Assembly (NCBI RefSeq): GCF_001277175.1
Contig: NZ_CP012257.1
Coordinates: forward strand, 434,001-498,000
Reading direction: 5' to 3'
Length of the DNA: 64,000 nucleotides
Source of the DNA: Cronobacter universalis NCTC 9529
GTDB taxonomy: Bacteria; Pseudomonadota; Gammaproteobacteria; Enterobacterales; Enterobacteriaceae
In this document: positions 53,227 to 63,383 of the stretch, one piece after another
Position numbering within the stretch: the first letter of the stretch is position 1
Layout: the number at the start of each line of letters is the position of its first letter
Program-made: the position numbers and the translations under genes
Notes under the pieces: model-generated
What the model saw: only the letters and a program-made list of their open reading frames with translations
Told to the model about the DNA's origin: nothing
The model's database searches: none

Positions 53227-53802
53227 TTACTTAATGTAGGTGAACGCGGTCGTTACGTGTTTCACGCCGCTCACCCGGCTCGCGGTATCCGCTGCCGCGC
53301 GGCCTTCGCGTTCGGTGACCAGACCCAGCAGGAACACTTCGCCGTTCTCGGTCGTTACCTTCACGTTAGAGGATTTCACCTGATCGCTGCCAAGCAGCTG
53401 GGAGCGCACTTTGGTGGTGATCCAGGTGTCCGACGACGCGGTGCCGAGCCCAATCGGCTGGCCGTTGCGGATCTCGTTAAACACTTCCGTAGCACCTTCC
53501 ACGCCCATCGCTATCTGTTTCGCGCGGGACGCCAGCTCCGGGTTCGGCGACTGGCCGGTCAGCAACACTTTGCCCTGATAGGCCGTCACGTTAATACGCG
53601 CTTCTTTCTTCAGCTGTTCATCTTTGCCAAGCGCGGTATTCACGCGCAGCTCCAGCGTCCCGTCATCAACCTGAGTACCCACACTGCGCGGATCGGTGGC
53701 GGCTTTGGTGCCGACGGCCGCGGTTCCGACGACGGCTGCCGCAACGCAGCCCTGTAGCACTAGCGCGGTCATCACCACCGCAAGGGGTTTAATGGCCTTC
53801 AT
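53227..53802 (-). CDS. dolP: Dual-BON outer-membrane lipoprotein DolP
   Basis: Outer-membrane lipoprotein (formerly YraP) that supports envelope integrity and interacts with BAM. It has 191 residues with lipobox VLQGC (Cys19) and two BON domains (ELRVNTALGKDEQLKKEARI; TWITTKVRSQLLGSDQVKSS). The ATG at 53802 follows AAGGAGTGCTC; an in-frame GTG two codons upstream is less likely. It lies 9 bases after diaA. It is known as a sigma-E target in E. coli; I did not resolve that promoter. Confidence 0.96.
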   Translation of the reverse strand: MKAIKPLAVVMTALVLQGCVAAAVVGTAAVGTKAATDPRSVGTQVDDGTLELRVNTALGKDEQLKKEARINVTAYQGKVLLTGQSPNPELASRAKQIAMGVEGATEVFNEIRNGQPIGLGTASSDTWITTKVRSQLLGSDQVKSSNVKVTTENGEVFLLGLVTEREGRAAADTASRVSGVKHVTTAFTYIK

Positions 53803-53811
53803 GAGCACTCC

Positions 53812-54402
53812 TTAATCATCCTGGTGTGGAAACAATGTGTTATCGATAAGATCACACAGGCAGTTGACCGTCAGCATATGCATTTCGTGAATGCGCGCGC
53901 TGCGATGGGAGGGAATACGGATCTCCACATCCTGCGGGCCGAGCAGGCCCGCCAGCTCGCCGCCGTCGTAGCCCGTCAGCGCCACGATAGTCATATCGCG
54001 GGTGACGGCCGCTTCTACCGCTTTCACGATATCGCGGCTGTTGCCACGGGTGGAGATCGCCAGCAGCACATCTCCGGCGTGGCCCAGCGCGCGCACCTGT
54101 TTGGCATACACTTCGTCATGCAGCCTGTCGTTGGTTATCGCCGTTAAGACCACATTATCGGTATTTAGTGCAATGGCAGGTAAACCGGGCCGTTCGGTTT
54201 CATAACGATTGATCATGCTGGCCGCAAAATGCTGCGCGTTGGCGCCGGACGTGCCGTTACCGCAGCAGAGGATTTTGTTGCCGTTAAGGAGAGACTGAAC
54301 CAGGGTCATGGCCGCACGTGAAATCGCATCCGGGAGTGCTTCCGCCGCCGCAATCTGGGTTTGAATGCTTTCCGTAAAGCAGACTTTGATTCTTTCTAGC
54401 AC
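53812..54402 (-). CDS. diaA: DnaA initiator-associating protein DiaA
   Basis: SIS-domain tetramer that binds DnaA and promotes orderly initiation at oriC. It has 196 residues with SIS motifs [20 protein letters not shown] and [19 protein letters not shown]. The start is a GTG at 54402, giving the E. coli length. It lies between yraN and dolP in the lpoA-yraN-diaA-dolP unit. Confidence 0.96.
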   Translation of the reverse strand: MLERIKVCFTESIQTQIAAAEALPDAISRAAMTLVQSLLNGNKILCCGNGTSGANAQHFAASMINRYETERPGLPAIALNTDNVVLTAITNDRLHDEVYAKQVRALGHAGDVLLAISTRGNSRDIVKAVEAAVTRDMTIVALTGYDGGELAGLLGPQDVEIRIPSHRSARIHEMHMLTVNCLCDLIDNTLFPHQDD

Positions 54403-54428
54403 GATTATCCTTTGAGCGTTACGTCAGT

Positions 54429-54824
54429 TCAGGCGTGGAGCGAAAAAGCGTTCGCTATCCACTCGGTTTCATTGCCGGTGAAGGCTAACACATCGAACCG
54501 GCAATCCACAGTATCAAAGCTCCCATTGTGGCGCGCGAGCCACAACCGGGCGGCATGTAACAATTTTTGCTGTTTGCTGCGGGTGACGCTGGCGGCCGCG
54601 CCGCCATACAGACTGGCGCGGCGGTAGCGCACTTCGACGAACACCGTCACGCCACGATCGTCCATGATGAGATCGATTTCGCCGCCGCGCTCATGCACGT
54701 TGGCGGCGATAAAACGCAATCCCTTACGCTCAAGAAAAGCGCGCGCCCGGGCTTCCCAGGCGGCGCCGGTCTCTTTGCGGCTTAGTTGGCCGGAACCAAC
54801 TGTCCCTGCTGGTATTTGAGCCAC
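54429..54824 (-). CDS. yraN: UPF0102 endonuclease-like protein YraN
   Basis: A 131-residue protein with a Holliday-junction-resolvase-like nuclease fold. [12 protein letters not shown] and VFVEVRYRR give the E-D...ExK-like acidic pattern (E-x-R here). The start is a GTG at 54824 inside the 3' end of lpoA, a 43-base overlap that is also seen in E. coli. Activity is not established. Confidence 0.93.
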   Translation of the reverse strand: MAQIPAGTVGSGQLSRKETGAAWEARARAFLERKGLRFIAANVHERGGEIDLIMDDRGVTVFVEVRYRRASLYGGAAASVTRSKQQKLLHAARLWLARHNGSFDTVDCRFDVLAFTGNETEWIANAFSLHA

Positions 54825-56836
54825 GTTAACTTCCTGTTAATGACGCAGTCCTGTGTCGCGCTAAGCGCGCCGGTGTTGCCGCTGAGCTGAAAGCCCGGCA
54901 CCTGGCGCATCTGGGAGAAATGGTTCGCCAGCGACCAGGCGTCCACGCCCATCGCATACAGGCGCGCCAGCGAGTAGTCGTTATTTACCGCCGCGAGCGC
55001 CTGCTGTTGCAGCGCCGGGTTGCTGCCGGTGAGCATCGGGATATCGCTGAACTCCAGGCCTTCCATTTCGAGACGGAAATCCGGGCCGGAGCCGCCCTGG
55101 GCGCTACGCGAGCTGGCATACAGCGCAGCCCCGCTGTGGCTGCCCGCGCGCATCGCGATCATCGGTTTTATCAGCGCAATTTCAGACGGCGTGGCGAGGA
55201 TATAAACGGCGTCCACGTTGCCGCTGCTGCCTGCGGTGATTTGCGCGTCGGTCGGCGGCGCCGGAATGGAGAGGCCGCCTATCGTCACTGGCTGCTGCTG
55301 CGGCAGACTGGCGGCCACAGGCGAGCCGGTCAGCGCGATGCCGGTGCCGCCGTTAATGTTCATTTTCAGCTCATTGACGGAGCCGAATTTCTGCTGCAAT
55401 ACCGTACCGCCGCCAAGCTGCGTCCAGCGGTCAGCGAAGGCTTTGGTGACGCGATCGCCCAGCGCGCTGTAAGGCACCAGCAGCAGCGGCGCGCGCTTGC
55501 CTTCCTGCCAGATATGGGCGGCGGCGTCAGCGGCTTCATCTTCCGGCGACAGCGCGAAATAGCAGACATTCGGGCGATTCTGCACCGTCTCCGGCTGATT
55601 GAGCGCCAGCACGTTCAGCGGCGTGCCGCTTTTCAGTACGCCGTCCACGCTCTCTTTCAGGAGCGGGCCGACGACCAGGCTTGCGCCATCCTGCTGCGCC
55701 TGCGCCAGAATCTGCGTGATGGACTGCGAGCTGGTGTCATACACCTTGATTTCCGCGGCAGGGTTCGCGGGCGCGGCAGCGACAGGCTGGGCATCAACCG
55801 GTTGCTGCGCCGGCTGCGCGCTTTCCTGTGCGTCAGGCTGCGCGGCCAGATCGTCGACCGGCGCGGCGGCAGGGCTTGCCACGCCATCGGTCGGGGCGGT
55901 CTGGGCGCTATCCGCAGGCTGCGCGGCGCTATCCGCCTGCGCAGGCGTTGGCGACTGAACGGCGACCGGGCTGGTGCCGGCGTTTTTCGCCGCTTCAAAA
56001 CCCTGCTGAATGGCGCGGCCAAACACGGCCGCCTGGCCATTTAACGGCAGCAGCAGCGCGATTTTGTCGGCGGAAGCGGGCTTGTAGTTTTGCAGGTTGG
56101 CAAGCTGCGATGGCAGCATTTTCGCGCCCGGATTTTGCGGGTAGCGCGTCTGCCAGTCCTTCACGCCCGCCTGGAGCATTTTCGGGTCGTTGCGGTTATC
56201 GAACCACACGCGCTGGAGATCCAGCCAGCCCTGAAGCGTGTTTTCATCGGCGTTGATGACCAGCGCCTTCGCCTGATCCTGGGACATCTGCGACAGCGCC
56301 TGCCAGGTGGCGTCGATGTTTTTCTGCTTCGATGGGCCTTGTAACAGCGGCTCCTGCGCGATCAGCGCGCGCAGCAGCTCCAGCGACGGACGGCCCTGGC
56401 TGGCGTCAATTTTCGCCTGCCAGTAGCGGGCTTTCTGCTCGTCGTTCAGATCCGCCGGGCTGATTTTATCCAGCAGCGCGGCGGCGCCCTGATAATCCTG
56501 CTGCGCCACTTTGATCTGCGCTTCCAGCAGCGACGCTTCGCGACGCTGGATGTCCGTCAGGTTCTGCGGCAGCTCGCCGTAGAGCGTGATGGCGCGCTCG
56601 CGTTTGCCTTCGTCGAGCAGTGCACGTATGGCGAGTAATTGCCAGTTGGTCTTGCTATCATCACGGCTTTGTTCCATCTGGTGCAGATAAAAGCCGGAAT
56701 CCGCTTTGGCTTCGCCCTGCAGATGTGCAGTGCTTTGATCAGGCGTCTTCGTGCCGCAGCCTGCGAAAAACAGGGCTGCCAGCAGGACAGGCAGACAACG
56801 CGCGGCTTTAGAGCCGGAAAATTTAGAAGGTACCAT
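54782..56836 (-). CDS. lpoA: Outer-membrane lipoprotein LpoA, activator of PBP1A
   Basis: Spans the periplasm to stimulate the transpeptidase of PBP1A (MrcA). It has 684 residues with lipobox LFFAGC (Cys27). The N-terminal TPR-like half (to about 255) is followed by a LivJ/periplasmic-binding-like half ([20 protein letters not shown]). An Ala/Pro/Gln/Asp-rich flexible insertion lies between about residues 290 and 370. The ATG at 56836 matches homologues; 21 upstream codons cross the promoter of divergent rsmI. Confidence 0.96.
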   Translation of the reverse strand: MVPSKFSGSKAARCLPVLLAALFFAGCGTKTPDQSTAHLQGEAKADSGFYLHQMEQSRDDSKTNWQLLAIRALLDEGKRERAITLYGELPQNLTDIQRREASLLEAQIKVAQQDYQGAAALLDKISPADLNDEQKARYWQAKIDASQGRPSLELLRALIAQEPLLQGPSKQKNIDATWQALSQMSQDQAKALVINADENTLQGWLDLQRVWFDNRNDPKMLQAGVKDWQTRYPQNPGAKMLPSQLANLQNYKPASADKIALLLPLNGQAAVFGRAIQQGFEAAKNAGTSPVAVQSPTPAQADSAAQPADSAQTAPTDGVASPAAAPVDDLAAQPDAQESAQPAQQPVDAQPVAAAPANPAAEIKVYDTSSQSITQILAQAQQDGASLVVGPLLKESVDGVLKSGTPLNVLALNQPETVQNRPNVCYFALSPEDEAADAAAHIWQEGKRAPLLLVPYSALGDRVTKAFADRWTQLGGGTVLQQKFGSVNELKMNINGGTGIALTGSPVAASLPQQQPVTIGGLSIPAPPTDAQITAGSSGNVDAVYILATPSEIALIKPMIAMRAGSHSGAALYASSRSAQGGSGPDFRLEMEGLEFSDIPMLTGSNPALQQQALAAVNNDYSLARLYAMGVDAWSLANHFSQMRQVPGFQLSGNTGALSATQDCVINRKLTWLKYQQGQLVPAN

Positions 56837-56898
56837 ACTGTATCCAGTGGGTTTTTCTGGTGAATGTTCAATTTTAAATCGGCAATACGGACGAAACA

Positions 56899-57759
56899 AT
56901 GAAACAAAACGATTCGGCGCAGAATTCTCAGGGCCAGCTCTATATCGTCCCGACGCCTATCGGCAATCTTGGCGACATTACGCAACGCGCCCTGACAGTA
57001 TTGCAGTCCGTCGATCTTATCGCCGCTGAGGATACCCGTCATACCGGTCTGCTGCTGCAACATTTTGCTATCAGCGCCCGGCTTTTTGCGTTGCACGACC
57101 ATAACGAACAGCAAAAAGCGGAAACCCTGATCGCTAAACTGCGCGAAGGCCAGAATATCGCGCTGGTCTCCGACGCCGGTACGCCGTTGATTAATGACCC
57201 CGGCTATCATCTGGTTCGCGCCTGCCGCGAAGCCGGGCTGCGCGTGGTGCCGCTGCCGGGGCCGTGCGCGGCTATCGCTGCGCTTTCCGCCGCGGGTTTG
57301 CCCTCTGACCGCTTCTGCTATGAAGGCTTTTTACCGGCGAAATCCAAAGGCCGCCGCGACACGCTGAAGTCGCTGGAGCAGGAGCCGCGCACGCTGATTT
57401 TTTACGAGTCTACCCATCGCCTGCTGGAAAGTCTGGAAGATATGGTCGCCGTCTGGGGCGAATCCCGTTACGTGGTGCTGGCGCGCGAACTCACCAAAAC
57501 CTGGGAAACCATTAACGGCGCGCCGGTGGGCGAGCTGCTCGCCTGGGTGAAAGAGGATGAAAACCGCCGTAAGGGCGAAATGGTGCTGATCGTCGAAGGG
57601 CATAAAGCGCAGGAAGACGCGCTGCCGCCTGACGCGCTGCGCACGCTCGCGCTGCTGCAGGCCGAGCTGCCGCTCAAAAAAGCCGCGGCGCTGGCGGCGG
57701 AAATCCACGGCGTGAAGAAGAACGCGCTTTATAAATATGCGCTGGAGCAGCAGGCGTAA
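56899..57759 (+). CDS. rsmI: 16S rRNA 2'-O-ribose C1402 methyltransferase RsmI
   Basis: SAM-dependent methyltransferase of the tetrapyrrole-methylase fold that acts at C1402 in the decoding centre. It has 286 residues with [31 protein letters not shown] and [17 protein letters not shown] as family motifs. It is divergent from lpoA with 62 bases between starts. It marks the border with the galactitol cluster. Confidence 0.97.
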   Translation: MKQNDSAQNSQGQLYIVPTPIGNLGDITQRALTVLQSVDLIAAEDTRHTGLLLQHFAISARLFALHDHNEQQKAETLIAKLREGQNIALVSDAGTPLINDPGYHLVRACREAGLRVVPLPGPCAAIAALSAAGLPSDRFCYEGFLPAKSKGRRDTLKSLEQEPRTLIFYESTHRLLESLEDMVAVWGESRYVVLARELTKTWETINGAPVGELLAWVKEDENRRKGEMVLIVEGHKAQEDALPPDALRTLALLQAELPLKKAAALAAEIHGVKKNALYKYALEQQA

Positions 57760-57778
57760 ACCTGTTCTGCGCCCGTTG

Positions 57779-57804
57779 GCCGTCGCGGCTGTCAGCGCGA
57801 CGGC
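57779..57804. terminator. Hairpin between convergent rsmI and gatR
   Basis: GCCGTCGCG/CGCGACGGC, nine perfect pairs around GCTGTCAG, in the 60-base convergent gap. It lacks a T-run. It may still act as a terminator or boundary element for both genes. Confidence 0.45.
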
Positions 57805-57819
57805 TACAGACGCCCTGAC

Positions 57820-58593
57820 TCACACGATTTTCAGCTCAACGCCGGTTTTCTTAAGCGCCGCTCTCTCTTTTTCGCTAATGCCGTCGTCGGTGATGACGCA
57901 GTCTATCTCGGCCATTGGCAGAACCTGGTTAAACCCGCGACGGTTAAACTTGGTCGCGTCCAGGACGGCGATAACCTTATGGGCCGCCGCCGCCATCGCG
58001 CCGCTGACGGAATAGCCTTCGTTAAAGGTGGTAATGCCGTTGGTGGCGTCAATGCCGTCAGCGCCAACAAACATCAGGTCGGCACTGATGCCCTGCAATG
58101 AGTGTTCCGCGATCGTGCCATGCATGGAGAGCGTTTTATGGCGCACCGTGCCGCCGCAGACCACCAGCGTAATATCTTTATTATTCGCGAGCGCGCAGGC
58201 GGCGGGCAGGCTGTTGGTGATGACCGTAATGTTCGCCATCCTGGCCAGCTCGTGGGCGATGAGCAGGGTCGTGCTGCCGCTATCGAGAATGAGCGTCATC
58301 CCTTCGTTGATCATCGCGGCGGCGGCCTGGGCGATGCGTTTTTTAGGATCGCTCGCCAGCTGGTAGCGCTCTTCCAGCTTCACCTCCTGATTGTCGCTTT
58401 CTGCAAGGCTGCTGCCGGGCTTCCCGGCGCCGCCGTGAAAGCGCGTCACCAGCCCTTTTTCTTCCAGAAAGCGCAGGTCGGCGCGGATGGTGACCTCAGA
58501 AATGTCAAAAGCGTTCGAAAGATCCAGCACCATCACGCTACCCTGCGTATTCACCAGATCGAGGATCTTGTTCCTTCGCTCAAAAGAGTTCAT
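57820..58593 (-). CDS. gatR: Galactitol utilisation repressor GatR
   Basis: A DeoR-family regulator of 257 residues. The N-terminal HTH is MNSFERRNKILDLVNTQGSV through SEVTIRADLRFLEEKG, and the DeoR sensor domain includes LILDSGSTTLLIAHELA and DLMFVGADGIDATNG. The protein is complete, unlike K-12 where gatR is interrupted by an insertion sequence. The ATG at 58593 fits homologues; nine upstream codons are open. It is last in the gat operon, 110 bases after gatD, and may have its own promoter. Confidence 0.92.
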   Translation of the reverse strand: MNSFERRNKILDLVNTQGSVMVLDLSNAFDISEVTIRADLRFLEEKGLVTRFHGGAGKPGSSLAESDNQEVKLEERYQLASDPKKRIAQAAAAMINEGMTLILDSGSTTLLIAHELARMANITVITNSLPAACALANNKDITLVVCGGTVRHKTLSMHGTIAEHSLQGISADLMFVGADGIDATNGITTFNEGYSVSGAMAAAAHKVIAVLDATKFNRRGFNQVLPMAEIDCVITDDGISEKERAALKKTGVELKIV

Positions 58594-58658
58594 ATCGGTT
58601 TGCCTGATAATTGACTCCATTCAGTGTAAACGAAGGCATGTGAAAGATGAACGTCAGA

Positions 58659-58667
58659 TTTCGAAAG
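58659..58667. promoter_or_regulatory. Candidate GatR site upstream of gatR
   Basis: TTTCGAAAG in the gatD-gatR gap. The same nine bases occur in the gatY-gatZ gap at 63316-63324. DeoR-type repressors often bind sites rich in TTTC/GAAA. No experimental site is known to me, so this is a suggestion only. Confidence 0.3.
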
Positions 58668-58703
58668 CAAATGTGAGCCAGCTCAGGTTGCTGGCTCATT
58701 GTG

Positions 58704-59747
58704 TCAGGCGAAGCGCAGCAGAATCTTGCCCTGCATCGGCGCGCCGTTGAGCGCCTGGACGGCGCTCACGAAGCTTTCCGCATCCCCCTGATGCGCAATC
58801 AGCGGCCTGAGCGACAGCCGTTTTTCGGCAAGCAGTCGCGCGGCGGTTCGCCACTCATCGCCCGGCCAGGACGACGAATAGTTCATCCAGCTGCCGAGCA
58901 GCGTCAGTTCATTACGCAAAATTTTGCCAAAAACCGCGGCGGAGAGGGTAAGGTCATGGTGCAGCGTCCCCACCAGCGCGACCTGCGCGCGCGGCCCGGC
59001 GATGTCTATCGCCAGTGATACCGTCTGCGGAGCGCCCGCGGTTTCCAGCACCAGCTGGTCGAAGCGCTGCGGCTCCAGCATTTCGCGAATGGCCTGCGCG
59101 GATAGCTCCCGGCTGTTCAGCACGCGATCGGCGCCGAGCGTGTGCGCCAGTCGGAGCTTTTCCGGGTTAATATCAATGGCCGTCACACTGTTCGCGCCCA
59201 GCGCCTGCGCGCACTGCATCGCCAGCAGACCAATAGTGCCAGCGCCGACAATCACCACGTTTTTGCCTTCGCATCCCTGAGCCAGGTGAAAGGCGTGCAG
59301 CCCGACGGTGACAGGCTCAAGAAACGCGCCATCTTCAACCGGCATCTCCGGCGGCAAAAGAAAGAGGCTGGCGCGCCTGACCACAATGTACTCGGCGTGG
59401 CCGCCCTCGCTGCGGGAGCCGACAAACTGGTAGTGCCGACACAGGGAAAAGTAACCGCGCGCGCACGCTTCACATGCAAAACAGGGCCGTAGCGGAACGC
59501 AGGCCACCGCATCGCCGGGCGAAAGATCGCTCACCGCGCTGCCGCAGCGCTCCACATAACCGCTAAACTCATGGCCCAGCGTGATGGGATAGTAGTGCGC
59601 GCCGCGGGCGAAAATGCGGGGGATATCTGAGCCGCATAAACCCGAGCAAACGACTTTTACCAGCACCTCGTCGTCCGCCTCGACAGTGGGCACAGGGCGT
59701 TCTTCAACGCGCACGCTGCCCTCAGCATGAATTACCACTGATTTCAT
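58704..59747 (-). CDS. gatD: Galactitol-1-phosphate 5-dehydrogenase GatD
   Basis: Zinc medium-chain dehydrogenase that oxidises galactitol-1-P to tagatose-6-P. It has 347 residues. Catalytic zinc ligands include Cys38 (CSGLCGSDIPR) and the GHEFSGYVE His-Glu pair, with structural zinc cysteines in PCFACEACARGYFSLC and NAD+ loop VIVGAGTIGLLAMQ. It lies between gatC (42-base gap) and gatR. Confidence 0.95.
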   Translation of the reverse strand: MKSVVIHAEGSVRVEERPVPTVEADDEVLVKVVCSGLCGSDIPRIFARGAHYYPITLGHEFSGYVERCGSAVSDLSPGDAVACVPLRPCFACEACARGYFSLCRHYQFVGSRSEGGHAEYIVVRRASLFLLPPEMPVEDGAFLEPVTVGLHAFHLAQGCEGKNVVIVGAGTIGLLAMQCAQALGANSVTAIDINPEKLRLAHTLGADRVLNSRELSAQAIREMLEPQRFDQLVLETAGAPQTVSLAIDIAGPRAQVALVGTLHHDLTLSAAVFGKILRNELTLLGSWMNYSSSWPGDEWRTAARLLAEKRLSLRPLIAHQGDAESFVSAVQALNGAPMQGKILLRFA

Positions 59748-59789
59748 TGTTCCTCCAGAAATTACAGGGGGAGCCGCGCTCCCCCGTGG

Positions 59790-61163
59790 TCATGAAACGG
59801 TCGTACCTGCCTCGCGGGCGGCGGCTTTTTCCACCGCGACGAACGCCCGCGCCCGACGCCAGGTGAGCAGCACGCCGGCCAGGTAAATGACGCCGATAAC
59901 GACAAATCCCGCCACGTTCTGCCAGGTGCAGAGCTGGATCAGCAGCCAGGTCACCGGCGAGCCGCCCTGGTCCATCGAGGCGACCTGACCGCCGGCTTTC
60001 AGCGCGCCCGCGTTAGCGGCAAGCTGCGTATGCAGGCCGATAGTCTGTGTCGCTATCCAGAGCGTCATGCTCATGATGATGACGCCGGAGATCAGCGTGC
60101 GGAACAGGTTCCCCTGATGCACCGCGACTGCCATCGCCACAAAGAACCCGATGGTGGCCAGATCGCCAAACGGCAACACCTGATTCCCCGGCACGACAAC
60201 CGCAATCAGAATGGTTAAAGGAATAAAGATCAGGCTGGCGGACACCACCGAGGTGTGGCCCAGCAGCAGAGCCGGATCGAGGCCAATGAGAAATTCCTGG
60301 CTGCCGAATTTCGCCTGTAGCCGCTTACGCGCTTGCTTCGCGATAGGCGTCAGGCCATCCATAATCGGTTTAATGACGCGCGGCATCAGGAGCATCACCG
60401 CCGCGGTTTTTACCGCCAGTTGCAGTACGCCTTTGACGTCATAACCGGCCAGCAGGCCGATAACGAGTCCCATGACAAAGCCTACGGTGACCGGCTCGCC
60501 AAAAGGGCCGAACCGCTTCTGCACGTCGTCTGCGCTAAAATGGATGCGATTAAGCCCCGGAATTTTATCAATAAGGGTATCCACCAGGACCGCGATGGGG
60601 CCGAGATACGCGGACGTGCCGTGAGGGATAGCCATACCTTCCAGACCAAAATAGTCGCGGGTATCTTTAGCAAACCAGTCGCCCAGCTTGTAGACAAAGG
60701 CGGCATGGGCCGCCACGCCCAGAATGCCAATCCAGTACGATCCCGTGGCGAGATGCAACATGGCGCCGGTAAACGTCATATGCCAGATATTCCAGATATC
60801 GACATTCACCACGCGCGTCATGCGGGTCAACAGCATGGCGATGTTAACGACGATAGCGATGGGGATCGCCACCAGCGCGATTTGCGACGCCCAGGTCATA
60901 GGCGAAGAGCCCGGCCAGCCCACGTCCACCACATGAAGGTTAATTTCGAAATGTTCCGCCATCGCCTTCGCCGCCGGGCCAATCGAATCCAGCATCAGAC
61001 CGATGACGAGCCCGATACCTACAAACCCGATGCCTATATGCAGGCCAGAACGGAAGCATTCGCCGGCCTTCATGCCGAGCAGCTTTGAAAAGATGATAAT
61101 GACTACCGGCAGCATGACCGTGGGGCCGAGGTCGAGGATATAACGCATGATTTCGCTAAACAT
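59790..61163 (-). CDS. gatC: PTS galactitol-specific enzyme IIC GatC
   Basis: Membrane channel subunit of the galactitol phosphotransferase system. It has 457 residues with about nine to twelve hydrophobic segments. YILDLGPTVMLPVVIIIFSK at the start and EGMAIPHGTSAYLGPIAVLV in the middle are characteristic of the EIIC-Gat family. The ribosome site region lies in the 4-base gap to gatB, so the two are coupled. It works with GatA and GatB. Confidence 0.96.
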   Translation of the reverse strand: MFSEIMRYILDLGPTVMLPVVIIIFSKLLGMKAGECFRSGLHIGIGFVGIGLVIGLMLDSIGPAAKAMAEHFEINLHVVDVGWPGSSPMTWASQIALVAIPIAIVVNIAMLLTRMTRVVNVDIWNIWHMTFTGAMLHLATGSYWIGILGVAAHAAFVYKLGDWFAKDTRDYFGLEGMAIPHGTSAYLGPIAVLVDTLIDKIPGLNRIHFSADDVQKRFGPFGEPVTVGFVMGLVIGLLAGYDVKGVLQLAVKTAAVMLLMPRVIKPIMDGLTPIAKQARKRLQAKFGSQEFLIGLDPALLLGHTSVVSASLIFIPLTILIAVVVPGNQVLPFGDLATIGFFVAMAVAVHQGNLFRTLISGVIIMSMTLWIATQTIGLHTQLAANAGALKAGGQVASMDQGGSPVTWLLIQLCTWQNVAGFVVIGVIYLAGVLLTWRRARAFVAVEKAAAREAGTTVS

Positions 61164-61167
61164 GGCG

Positions 61168-61452
61168 TCACCCCATCAGGACTGTCAGGATTTTCTGCTG
61201 GAGCGCCTCAATGCCGACGCCGGAAACGAAGGGCATGCCGTGTACCACCGGAATCTCGCCAAACGTGCGTTCGACTTTTGCCGTGGTGCAGATGAGATCG
61301 GCGCCATCCATATAGGTCTCAATCTCGTTCACCCTGCACTGCACCAGATCCAGCTCAATGTGGTGCGCTTCGCACAGCTCTTTGATCTCTTCTGCTGCCA
61401 TGGTCGACGTGGCGACCGCGCCACCGCAGGCCACGATGATTTTTCGTTTCAT
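61168..61452 (-). CDS. gatB: PTS galactitol-specific enzyme IIB GatB
   Basis: A 94-residue cytoplasmic phosphotransfer subunit. The phosphorylated cysteine is Cys9 in [20 protein letters not shown]. It takes phosphate from GatA and passes it to galactitol at GatC. It lies 26 bases after gatA and 4 bases before gatC. Confidence 0.96.
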   Translation of the reverse strand: MKRKIIVACGGAVATSTMAAEEIKELCEAHHIELDLVQCRVNEIETYMDGADLICTTAKVERTFGEIPVVHGMPFVSGVGIEALQQKILTVLMG

Positions 61453-61478
61453 AGGGTACTCCTTTTATTATCAGTAGA

Positions 61479-61946
61479 TTATGAAGCCTGTACGCAAGGT
61501 TCAGGCTCAAGGATGGTCTGCTGAAACCGCGTGGCCAGCTCCGCGTCGGACGCCCGGAGCAGCGCATCCAGCTCGTCAGGGTCTTGCAACTTGCCGAATA
61601 AACGGCGCAGCAGGGTTAGCTGCGCCGCCGGATTGTCCACAATCAGCGCGATGATGAGAGAAACGGCTATCTCTCCCTCGTCGTCGGCGCGCCGGAACCA
61701 CACCGGGGAATCCGGGCGGATCAGGTAAATGGCTGGCGACACGGCATGGTTCGCCTCGCAGTGGGGGATCGCTACCGCATGCCGCTCAAGCGCAATGCCC
61801 GTCGGGAAGGCCGCCTCCCGCTCCAGTAACGCGGTGGGGTAAGTGTCTCGCACCACGCCTTTTGCCAGCATGGTTTCGCCAATATGCGCCAGCGCATGCT
61901 GGCAGCCGGAAAAGGCGATGCCGGTACGTACGAATAATTGGCTCAT
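61479..61946 (-). CDS. gatA: PTS galactitol-specific enzyme IIA GatA
   Basis: A 155-residue EIIA of the fructose/mannitol/Ntr type. The phosphorylated histidine is His62 in HAVAIPHCEANHA, matching the position in E. coli GatA and resembling His73 of PtsN in this window. The ATG at 61946 fits homologues; 20 codons upstream are open but overlap the end of gatZ. It follows gatZ by 13 bases. Confidence 0.95.
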   Translation of the reverse strand: MSQLFVRTGIAFSGCQHALAHIGETMLAKGVVRDTYPTALLEREAAFPTGIALERHAVAIPHCEANHAVSPAIYLIRPDSPVWFRRADDEGEIAVSLIIALIVDNPAAQLTLLRRLFGKLQDPDELDALLRASDAELATRFQQTILEPEPCVQAS

Positions 61947-61959
61947 AGATTCCTCAGTG

Positions 61960-63231
61960 TCAGTCGGCGTCAGGGGAGCAGCCGTAACGGTAGGCGCGCA
62001 GCACATCCTGAATTTTGTCGATAATCAGGCTGTGCGGCGTGGCGGCCAGCGTCCCGGCGTTGACCCTCTCAAACTGTCCCGGCAGATACTGGCTGATAAG
62101 GCCGGGCGGGAGCGGTGTCTCTTCCAGGTTGGCGATAAGTTTGCCCACGCTCTCGCTGATGCGCGGGTGCGGCCAGTAGTAGCGGATGCGATCGGAGAGG
62201 CTGAAGTGAATATCGACCATCGCCTGGCTCCAGATGGGCAGGTAATACTTTTTCCAGTACTCCGGCTCGTTCAGCATCACCTCGTCAATGACGTCCCGCA
62301 CATGGCTGCGGCGTTCCGGCGGGATCAGCGCCTCTTCCATCCAGGCCAGGCCAAAGAGGGCTTCGCGCAGCGCGAAAGTGAGCGCAGGCCCCACTTTCAG
62401 AATGGCGAAATGGTCACGGACCAGCGCCCGGTACGCCTCGCGGGACTGGTAATCCGTTGAGTGGGCTTCGTACACCAGCGGCGTCTGGTTAATCCACGCG
62501 GAAAGCGCCTGCGCGTGTTGCGGCTGATAGTGAACGATTTGGGTATGGTCGAACTCCACGCCAGGCTGCACCACCATAGCGATGACGCGTTCAAATGCCG
62601 CTTCCAGCCCCAGCCGGTAAAACGCCTCGCGGTGGGTTTCAAGCGTCAGCGAGGCGTCCTCTACACGCGTGACATGAACACTGCCAATCGTCGTGGCCTC
62701 GCCGCCCGGCACCGGCACTTCCGTACCGATGACATACGTCAGCCGTTGCCGCTGCTCCGCGGTGGCGGCGCGCTCCGCTGCCTCACAAAGGCGGGCTGCT
62801 CGCTCGGCCACCGTATGCGGTGCAAGCGGCACCGGGTCGCCTTTGCAGGACATGGAAGCATCAAGGTGAATTTTGCTGAACCCCGCTTTTACATACGCGG
62901 CGACCAGCACAACGGCTTTTTCCATCGCCGCCTCCGCGCTTTCGCTTTGCCAGCAGTTAGGCCCAAGGTGATCGCCGCCCAGAATGATGCGCTGGTGGGG
63001 AAAGCCGAGCCGGTCCGCTATCTGCCAGACAAAATCGCGAAACTGATAAGGCTGCATACCGGTGTAGCCGCCATACTGATTGACCTGGTTTGAGGTGGCT
63101 TCAATCAACACCTTTCTGTCAGTGTGAAGATCGAAACGCAGCGCCGCCTCTATCACCAGCGGATGGGCGGAGCAGACGGAACATATCCCAATATGTTTTC
63201 CGGCTTTGTGTCGGGCTATCAGATCCTGCAT
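61960..63231 (-). CDS. gatZ: Tagatose-1,6-bisphosphate aldolase subunit GatZ
   Basis: Non-catalytic or chaperone-like subunit needed for full activity and stability of GatY aldolase. It has 423 residues with [31 protein letters not shown] and [12 protein letters not shown] as family signatures. It begins after a 152-base gap from gatY, with GGAGGG upstream of the ATG. That gap is longer than expected inside the operon. Confidence 0.95.
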   Translation of the reverse strand: MQDLIARHKAGKHIGICSVCSAHPLVIEAALRFDLHTDRKVLIEATSNQVNQYGGYTGMQPYQFRDFVWQIADRLGFPHQRIILGGDHLGPNCWQSESAEAAMEKAVVLVAAYVKAGFSKIHLDASMSCKGDPVPLAPHTVAERAARLCEAAERAATAEQRQRLTYVIGTEVPVPGGEATTIGSVHVTRVEDASLTLETHREAFYRLGLEAAFERVIAMVVQPGVEFDHTQIVHYQPQHAQALSAWINQTPLVYEAHSTDYQSREAYRALVRDHFAILKVGPALTFALREALFGLAWMEEALIPPERRSHVRDVIDEVMLNEPEYWKKYYLPIWSQAMVDIHFSLSDRIRYYWPHPRISESVGKLIANLEETPLPPGLISQYLPGQFERVNAGTLAATPHSLIIDKIQDVLRAYRYGCSPDAD

Positions 63232-63315
63232 AATCCCTCCATTTCATTTAATTTCATAAACTTTTGTTTGACTGACAAAGGACTTGCTTCGCTTTCGCGA
63301 TCCGCCTCGTGAATT

Positions 63316-63324
63316 TTTCGAAAG
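63316..63324. promoter_or_regulatory. Candidate GatR site in the gatY-gatZ gap
   Basis: TTTCGAAAG, with further CTTTCG (63292-63297) and GAAAGCG (63331-63337) nearby. This concentration of CTTTC/GAAAG elements in a 152-base gap suggests an internal operator or promoter ahead of gatZ. It is inferred from the sequence alone. Confidence 0.3.
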
Positions 63325-63383
63325 TTGCCAGAAAGCGCTTAAGGCAGGGGGAATGGGCAGCCCTGAACCGCCTGCGCGCTGTC

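Noticed and set aside
57820..58593. gatR as a possible pseudogene, as in E. coli K-12
   Set aside because: The frame is uninterrupted over 257 residues with both the HTH and sensor domains complete, and no insertion sequence is seen.
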